From the NCBI RefSeq assembly GCF_023159225.1, contig NC_063188.1:30625626-30689625 (forward strand): a stretch of 64,000 nt of DNA, in the 5' to 3' direction. The notes below the pieces were generated by a model that was not told the DNA's origin, did no database searches, and worked only from the letters and a program-made list of their open reading frames with translations. This DNA is from Perognathus longimembris pacificus (Eukaryota > Chordata > Mammalia > Rodentia > Heteromyidae). Below are positions 57,925-64,000 of this stretch, piece after piece. The position numbers and the translations under genes were made by a program. Position 1 is the first letter of the stretch, and every line of letters starts with the position of its first letter.

Positions 57925-59925
57925 CTATGTTAACAGATTGGCCCCTAAGGTAGCTGTGAATATTTAGGAGGTGTACTCTAGTGGCAGATGCTTAGATCTT
58001 TGGCCATGGCCTCAGAAGGAATTTTGACACCCCAGAGGCCAAACCAATAGGCTACTTTATCTTATGTTTGAACCTCTAAGCCACATAAAACTATTTATAA
58101 ACTATCTTGGATATTTTTGTGACAACAAGAATCTGAGTAATGCAAATAAGTTTTGTCCATTTTGGATGTGTAATCTATTATTAGCCTAAATTATTATAAA
58201 CATTAGCTTTGAAACCAGTTGACATAATCCAGCTAATTCACAATCTCACAGTTTTCTTTTTACTAGAGTCTAAGAAGCATATTCTTTTTCATCTCGTGCC
58301 AATGTAGCTCATGCATCACCACTACCAGTTAAGTAACCTTATAGTTAGGCAGAACAGGAACATGGCAATATGCCATGATTGAATGCCTGTGTTCTCCATT
58401 TCTGTATAATACAGAGAACTGAAATTTCATGTCCAATCATTTTTTGGACTGCTAAAAAATGTTTGAACACTGATTTTATCTGGCATGTTGCAATGGGGAG
58501 GAAGGGACTCAGTAGGTGGAAAAGGAGGGAGATTGCAATTTCACTAAATCCAGGCGTAAGACAGAACATTCATTTCCAACATGATACTGTCAGGCTAGCT
58601 GCGTGACGAAGTGCCAACCAGCGAGGCTGAGACTATAAACACATGGTATTGTGGGCACAGATGAAGTGGCTCCTGGTAAGGGTCCTCATTAATTACAAGT
58701 GGAGGTTTAATTTCAGAAAACTGTGATAAACTCCACTAAGGGTGCCTGTGTATGTCTAGTAACAATAAGGTAAAAACTGTTCAATTCACAGATAGTTTCC
58801 AGTGATGAGGTTAATGGAAATGTATGACTTGAGCCACTTGTAGACAATAACCATGTATAGGCAGTCCTTGGAGAGGGAAGAATGGAGCATGATCTATCCC
58901 CTCTGATTTCCTCTGGTGATAAAGTTTAGGCAAAAAATATAAGGAAGGTGATTTCTCTCACTCTGTTCCTTGCACTGTAAGGACATTACACTTCTATCCC
59001 CTGCTCATTAATCTAGAAGGATCCTGGAATATAATACTAGTATTTCATCAAGGAACCATAAGGCAAATCCCAGAACAAGCTCATTAGGACCTGAATATGA
59101 AGCCTTGGGGAAAGGCAGACAATGAAACTACTTTACTGGTCATTTCCTTAGCCTACATCATTGCAAATTTGAAAATTCAATCAAGGTGATTGAGGTACCA
59201 ATTTTCTTTAGAAACACACTTGTAGATGGTATGAATGAAATCTAATTTATTAACTTTTGATTTCTTTATCCTATTCCTACCACCTTCTTATTTCTTTTTA
59301 TAAAACAAAATGTTTGAGAGGAATCAAAAGATCATTCAGCATGATTTTAGAGTTCAAGAAGAAGGCTAAATTTAATGAGAAACAATGAAATTGAATTTTC
59401 TACCTGACCTCAATATGAATACTAAATGGCAGTCACAGAATAATTTTTAATCTTCATTAAAATTTAAAGTGAGAACATGTCAAATATTTCATTTAATTTA
59501 TTTACAGAATCAGTAACCAGGGATCTGCAAATTGTGGGTTGTGAGACAGCCAAATTCTGGGCTGTCACCTGGTTTTGTAAATATATTTTTTATTGAAATA
59601 TAGCCATTCCTGGCCATTTTTGACTGTCTAGGGCCATTTACCGGATATAATGACACAGTTCTTCAAAGCTTAAAATACTCACTCACTGTTCTTTTACAGA
59701 AAACGTCTTCACTCAAGGCCACCAGGTACGCTGACATAAATTACAGATGGATGCAAAGTAATCAATTATCAACAGGGAATAATAAATTGTAAGGCATCAG
59801 ATGAGAAATATTTACATTATAATATATGGAGCTATGAACTAAAAAGCAATCAAAGGCATGGATAAGACAGAAAAAATTCTATAAAGTACTTCCAGTTTTC
59901 TTTTTGGCATTATCTAAATTCCTTG
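57925..59925. other. unique sequence, no gene seen
   Basis: About 2 kb with no repeat family or coding frame I can name. Confidence 0.4.
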
Positions 59926-59932
59926 CCAACTT

Positions 59933-59982
59933 TCTTTTTTCAGTCTTGGGGTTTGAACTCAGGGAGAGGTATGGGCTACCTC
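59933..59982 (-). mobile_element. Geo-tail fragment
   Basis: TTTTCAGTCTTGGGGTTTGAACTCAGGGAGAGG is the reversed Geo end; the rest is missing. Confidence 0.6.
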
Positions 59983-60257
59983 CCATCCTCTTCTGTTTTA
60001 ATTATTCTTTCAGATAGGATTTTGAAGGTTTTGTCACTTACAAAGACCCACAGGTTGAGGATTAAAAAATTGAAATTTAGTTAACCTAATTTGTGCAAAA
60101 GTAATCTAAATTATAAGAACATCCCATAGAAGGCAATACTGATTAAGTTCACAGAGTCAACTTGTGTAAGTAACATCCCTGAGATTACAAACAGAAGGTG
60201 AATGAAGCACTGGGTTAACTTGTATTGTTAGAGAAATAACTAAAATGTACATTGAAG

Positions 60258-60450
60258 AGAAGCCCAGGAGATTGGTTCATTCCTGTAATCCCAGCAACTT
60301 GGAAAGTAAAGCTAGAAAGGTGACAATCCAAATCTGGCCTAGGCAAAAGCATGAGACTATTTTTAAAAAAGGACTGGGGGCTTTCAAATTGTGCAGTATT
60401 CATCTACTATGGACTAGGCCCTGAGTCCAATTTCTACTATTGCTAATAAG
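60258..60450 (+). mobile_element. old B1 + tRNA-like SINE
   Basis: AGCCCAGGAGATTGGTTCATTCCTGTAATCCCAGCAACTTGGAAAG, CAAAAGCATGAGACTATTTTT, then a decayed tRNA-like end with CCCTGAGTCCAATTTC. Confidence 0.65.
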
Positions 60451-60555
60451 GGAAAAAGTACACAAAAGATAAAAGTTTTTATAGGTTTACTTTTAGGGTT
60501 TTCAATATGTCAGTATCGTACATGATATAGTGAAGAACAGGAAGAAAACATATAA

Positions 60556-60790
60556 GATGGGTATGGTGGTGATAGCCTATAATGCCAGAACTTGGAAAGT
60601 TTGAAGCTGGAAGACTTGAAGTTTTAGGCCAGCCTAGGCCCTTTCTAAAAAAATAAATAAAATGGAAGTGGTGCTGTGGCTCAAGTGGTAGAATGCTACC
60701 CTTCAACTGAAGGGCTCAGAAACAGCACCAGGCCCAGAGTTCAAGCCTCACGACTGATTAAAAAAATAAAAATAAATTTAAAAACTAATT
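60556..60790 (+). mobile_element. B1 + Geo SINE (plus arm of an inverted pair)
   Basis: Old head (GATGGGTATGGTGGTGATAGCCTATAATGCCAG), then a better-preserved Geo tail (GTGGTGCTGTGGCTCAAGTGGTAGAATGC to TTCAAGCCTCACGACTGA) and an A-rich tail. Confidence 0.82.
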
Positions 60791-60834
60791 AAAACAGTGA
60801 ATCCCTAATTCAAAAATAAAATAAAAAAAATTTG

Positions 60835-61064
60835 TGTGTTTGTAACAGTCCTGAGGCTTAAACTCAGGGCCTGGGTACTGTCACTGAGCTTTTGTGCTAC
60901 CTCTCTCAAACTTGAACCTCAGCTCAACTTCTAGCGTTTAAGGGGTTAATTGAACATAAGCGTCTCATAAGCTTTCTTGCCCTGGCTATCTTCAAGCCAT
61001 GATCATCAGATCTCAGTCTCATGAGTAGCTAGAAATACAGGCATAAGCCCCTGGCACCCAGATA
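60835..61064 (-). mobile_element. B1-head + Geo-tail SINE (minus arm of an inverted pair)
   Basis: Reversed Geo (AACAGTCCTGAGGCTTAAACTCAGGGCCTGGG) and reversed head (GCGTCTCATAAGCTTTCTTGCCCTGGC, CTCATGAGTAGCTAGAAATACAGGC). Confidence 0.85.
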
Positions 61065-61179
61065 AAAATAATTTTTAAAAACAAAAAACTTCTTTGCTAA
61101 GGAATGTGCAGTTCTATTGAAATATTTTATAGCATTATTTGCTGTGAGGAGAGAGACTATATTTCTTGTGAAATTTGTA

Positions 61180-61280
61180 TGTGCCAAGCCCTATTGTGTA
61201 AACAACATACATATAATCTCATGCAATCCTCATGATTTTAACCAGGTACTATCATTTTCCCAATTTTATAGGACAAACAG
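61180..61280 (-). mobile_element. MIR fragment
   Basis: GTGCCAAGCCCTATTGTG, ATAATCTCATGCAATCCTCATGATTTTAACCAGGTACTATC. Confidence 0.6.
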
Positions 61281-61939
61281 TAAGTATAGTAAATGACCAC
61301 ATCAAGGGAGGTATGCCTAAATTATACTGTGGGAGAGAGAACACTTCAGAATAGAGTGACCACAGCATCTCTTTTCCCCGTCTCCTGATTATCTACTGAT
61401 CTATTTCCTACCAGTCATATCCATGATGACCTTGCATCACAGATCTACAGATCACAGTTGTTCTCTTGAGTCCAAGATGTATCATCACAGCACCTTGGAT
61501 GATTTCAGTTTCTATATGGACAAGTCAATGAACATCCTGGCCTATAAGCTCCTCAGCCATTCTACCTCTGTTCACCACCACATACAGTTCATGGCAATCC
61601 ACCCTTTTCATAGACAACACAGGGCTGGTCATCATTTCCTCCATTGCCACACTTTCAAGCCAGTCCCTACCCTTCCAGTTTACCTACTCTATCTACCATT
61701 TGACTTCAAAGAGATTTTAATTCTCTTGATGCCTTCTAGGATTTCAGACCTTACCTACCTGTTCTGGTCCTTGTGATTATTACCTTAACTTATGAATTCT
61801 CTATTCCTATATCTAGACTTTTAAAAGTTTGAGAGCAGAAAAAAATAACCAACCACACACTACCACTCATGATTGCCATCAAAAATATATACCCTCATTG
61901 CTATACTTCTTTCCTTCATTTCTTTTTCTTTTCTTTTCT

Positions 61940-62350
61940 TTTTTTTTTGTCAATTGTGGGCTTGAACTCAGGGCCTGGGCCCTCTCCCTGAGCTTTTTTG
62001 CTCAAAGCTACTAGTACTCTACCACTTTAAGCCATAGTACCAAGTCCAGTTTTTTCGTATTTAATTGGCTGTCAATGTCTGCCCAGAGCTGGGCGTCGGT
62101 GGCTTATGCCTATAATTCTAGCTACTCAGGAGGCTGAGATCTGAGGATCATGGTTCAAAGCCAGCTTGAGCAGAAAAGTCCCTGTGAACTCTTATCTCCA
62201 ATAAACTACTAACAAAACCCAGAACTTTTCAAGCCCTAGGAATAACAAAAGAAAAAAAAAAAGTTTGCCCAGGCTGGCTTTGAACTGTAATCCTCAGATC
62301 TCAGCCTCCTGAATGGCTAGGATTACACACAAGCCACTAGTGCCCAGCAA
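61940..62350 (-). mobile_element. B1-head + Geo-tail SINE, interrupted by another SINE
   Basis: The reversed Geo and linker occupy 61943-62080 (GGGCTTGAACTCAGGGCCTGGGCCCTCTCCCTGAGC); the reversed B1 head resumes at 62264-62349 (GCCCAGGCTGGCTTTGAACTG, CAGCCTCCTGAATGGCTAGG). A plus-strand SINE separates them. Confidence 0.85.
62084..62262 (+). mobile_element. B1-head SINE with shortened Geo tail, nested
   Basis: Head AGCTGGGCGTCGGTGGCTTATGCCTATAATTCTAGCTACTCAGGAGGCTGAG, linker CTTATCTCCAATAAACTAC, then a Geo tail with a large internal deletion (ACCCAGAACTTTTCAAGCCCTAGGAATAAC) and an A tail. GTCTGCCCA and GTTTGCCCA on the two sides may be the target duplication. Confidence 0.82.
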
Positions 62351-62627
62351 TACTTTCTATTGCCCTTGGTCAGTTTGCTAACTTTTCCTTTAGCAAATCC
62401 TTTCCATATACATTCAGCTCTCTCCACGCACCTCACTCATAGCATCTCATCTCACCTTCTACTTCAATGAGAAAGTATTTTTAGATAGGAAGTACTTCAG
62501 CTTCCAGCCCTCTCCAACTGCATACTTACCATAGCTCTACTCAATTTGCCTTTTACCTGCAGTCTCCAGAATAAGGATAAGTGGTCCTTCTTCCAGACTA
62601 AGGTCAAGCCTCCCCTATTCCTATCTG

Positions 62628-62850
62628 TGTTAGCTACTTTTGCAACCCTGTGACAAAAATACCTAAAATACACAACTTAAGTGGGGAAAAGTTTATTTTG
62701 GATCACAGTTTCACAGATTTCAGTCCATCAAAGTGGGGAGGACATAGTGGAACAGACCTGTTTAGGTCACTGAAGCCTGCAAATAGATGCAAAGGAATGC
62801 TACTTCTGTTAACTGGGCACTCCCTTCTACTCTTCACCATTGATCAATAA
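62628..62850 (-). mobile_element. MaLR-type LTR fragment
   Basis: TGTTAGCTACTTTTGCAACCCTGTGACAAAAATACCTAAAATACACAACTTAAGTGGGGAAAAGTTTATTTTGG is a minus-strand MaLR 3' part. Confidence 0.7.
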
Positions 62851-62896
62851 TGCCATCATATTATAAATGCACCTAGAAATTAATCTATTCATGTTG

Positions 62897-63112
62897 ATCA
62901 TAATTTTCTTTTTTTCCAGTCCTGGGGCTTGGACTCGGGGCCTGAGCACTGGATTGTTTTTTTTCTCAAGGCTCGCACTCTACCTCTTGAACCACAGTGC
63001 CACTTCCAGATTTTTCTGTTTATGTGGTGCTGAGGAATCGAACCTAGAGCTTTATGCATGTTAGACAAGCACTCTACCACTAACCCACATTCCCAGCCCA
63101 ATCATAATTTTC
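62897..63112 (-). mobile_element. IDL-Geo SINE with perfect target-site duplication
   Basis: Minus-strand dimer: reversed Geo (TCCAGTCCTGGGGCTTGGACTCGGGGCCTGAGC) then reversed ID-like head (GGAATCGAACCTAGAGC, CTCTACCACTAACCCACATTCCCAGCCC). ATCATAATTTTC occurs at 62897-62908 and again at 63101-63112. Confidence 0.95.
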
Positions 63113-63194
63113 ATGATCAACTTGTCTTAGGAAATATTCTCACCATCACACTAATGTGAGGTGTGCTTCTTTCATCTAGGAATTTATTTCTCTT

Positions 63195-63244
63195 TTCCTT
63201 CCTTCCTTCCTTCCTTCCTTCCTTCCTTCCTTCCTTCCTTCCTT
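63195..63244. repeat. (TTCC)n microsatellite
   Basis: About twelve TTCC units, close to the 3' (tail) side of the following minus-strand SINE. Confidence 0.97.
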
Positions 63245-63267
63245 CATTCTTTTCCTTCCTCTTCTTG

Positions 63268-63505
63268 CCTTTTGTGCTGGTCCAGAGGCTTGAACTTGGG
63301 GCCTGGGCACTGTTGTGAACTTTATTTCCTCAAGGTAGTTCTCTACCATTGGAGCCACAGCTCTACTTCTGGCCATTTTGGTAGTTAATTGCAAATAAAT
63401 GTCCCACAGGTGTTCCTGCCTTAGTTGGTTTTGAACCTCAATTCTCAGATCTCAGCCTCCTGAGTAGCTGTGATTATAGGCATGAGCCACCTATGCCCCA
63501 TATCT
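63268..63505 (-). mobile_element. B1-head + Geo-tail SINE
   Basis: Reversed Geo (GGTCCAGAGGCTTGAACTTGGGGCCTGGGCAC, CTCTACCATTGGAGCCACAGC) and reversed head (TGTTCCTGCCTTAGTTGGTTTTGAACC, CTCAGCCTCCTGAGTAGCTGTGATTATAGGCATGAGCCACC). Confidence 0.9.
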
Positions 63506-64000
63506 AGGCATTTTTTAATCCAACCAAGTTGACTATCAACATTAACCATCACAATGCCTTTGCTCTAGCCCTCATCTCAACACTTCAGGCATGAAACCCT
63601 CTCTTTGATCTGTAACTTTTCCCCCTTCTTCTGGTTCCTGGTCTAAATTAATCAAACTCCTTAAGGTGCAGATCCTCCATCTTCCTTCATAGCCACATGT
63701 GTATGAAAGATGCTGTGGTCCAGAAATTAAAGAACAAGGAACCCCAAAGTTTAAACTTGGAATGGAGGAGACTAGTCACTTGCACACTTTTTGCCTCAGG
63801 CTTCCATTGCTCTAGAAACTGAAACAGAGCAGAGTGTTTGGACTAGGTAAGTACATCAGTGGGCAAGCTCAAGTTGACCACTTCCATTTTTTATTTCAAA
63901 CTTCTACTATTGATAGAAGATTCACATATTTCTACTTTCAGTCCTGACCTTTCTTTCAAGATTAAGGCTTGAGTGATACAATTTTCTGTTGCTATTTCAA

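Noticed and set aside
61423..61776. 117-codon plus-strand open frame
   Set aside because: No domain or family resemblance; likely chance.

Overview
This is a stretch of mammalian nuclear DNA from a rodent, almost certainly the superfamily Geomyoidea (kangaroo rats, pocket mice, pocket gophers). The evidence is a set of dimeric SINEs in which a tRNA-Ala/ID-like left monomer is joined to the 'Geo' right monomer; the published IDL-Geo family is reported only from Geomyoidea. Seven more or less complete copies are present. A second, older and more numerous SINE has a 7SL/B1-like head and the same kind of Geo tail. The background is AT-rich, CpG-poor and dense in interspersed repeats.

The only intact protein-coding sequence I can support is one exon of TRPC5, an X-linked gene in other mammals. 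It lies at 37814-38210 on the + strand and carries the start codon and the first 126 codons (N-terminal tail and first ankyrin repeats), with a good 3' splice site and 5' splice site. In known mammalian TRPC5 genes a non-coding first exon lies far upstream and the next coding exon far downstream. So 1-37813 is most likely intron 1, and 38211-64000 the start of the next intron. No bacterial-type operon, CRISPR array, tRNA, rRNA or other RNA gene is visible.

Layout. 1-13 kb: SINEs, MIR/L2 relics, a MaLR-type LTR interrupted by a SINE, and a minus-strand L1 3' end. 13-16 kb: a decayed endogenous retrovirus pol fragment split by a (TA)n run, then old L1 pieces including an inverted/direct pair typical of L1 5' inversion. 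17.8 kb: a GATA/GACA array. 18-26 kb: several plus-strand L1 3' ends, one with perfect 14-bp target-site duplications. 26-30 kb: minus-strand L1 ORF2 relic split by a SINE. 30-34 kb: mostly unique sequence with a few SINEs. 34.1-34.8 kb: an ERV2/ERVK-like LTR with 6-bp target duplication, a tRNA-Lys-type primer binding site and a 37-bp second LTR end. 35.2-35.8 kb: an intron-less, exon-skipped vomeronasal type-2 receptor (V2R) pseudogene. 37.8-38.2 kb: TRPC5. 38.8-64 kb: SINEs, MIR, MaLR LTRs, an old L1 and many microsatellites, several of them exactly at SINE tails.

I did not find a novel biological system. The most useful observations concern the mobile elements: the tRNA-like character of the Geo module and its sharing between two SINE heads, the collapsed ERVK-like provirus lying in sense 3 kb upstream of TRPC5, and the exon-skipped V2R retrocopy. 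Repeat boundaries are read by eye and are approximate (often +/-20 bp) unless target-site duplications are given.
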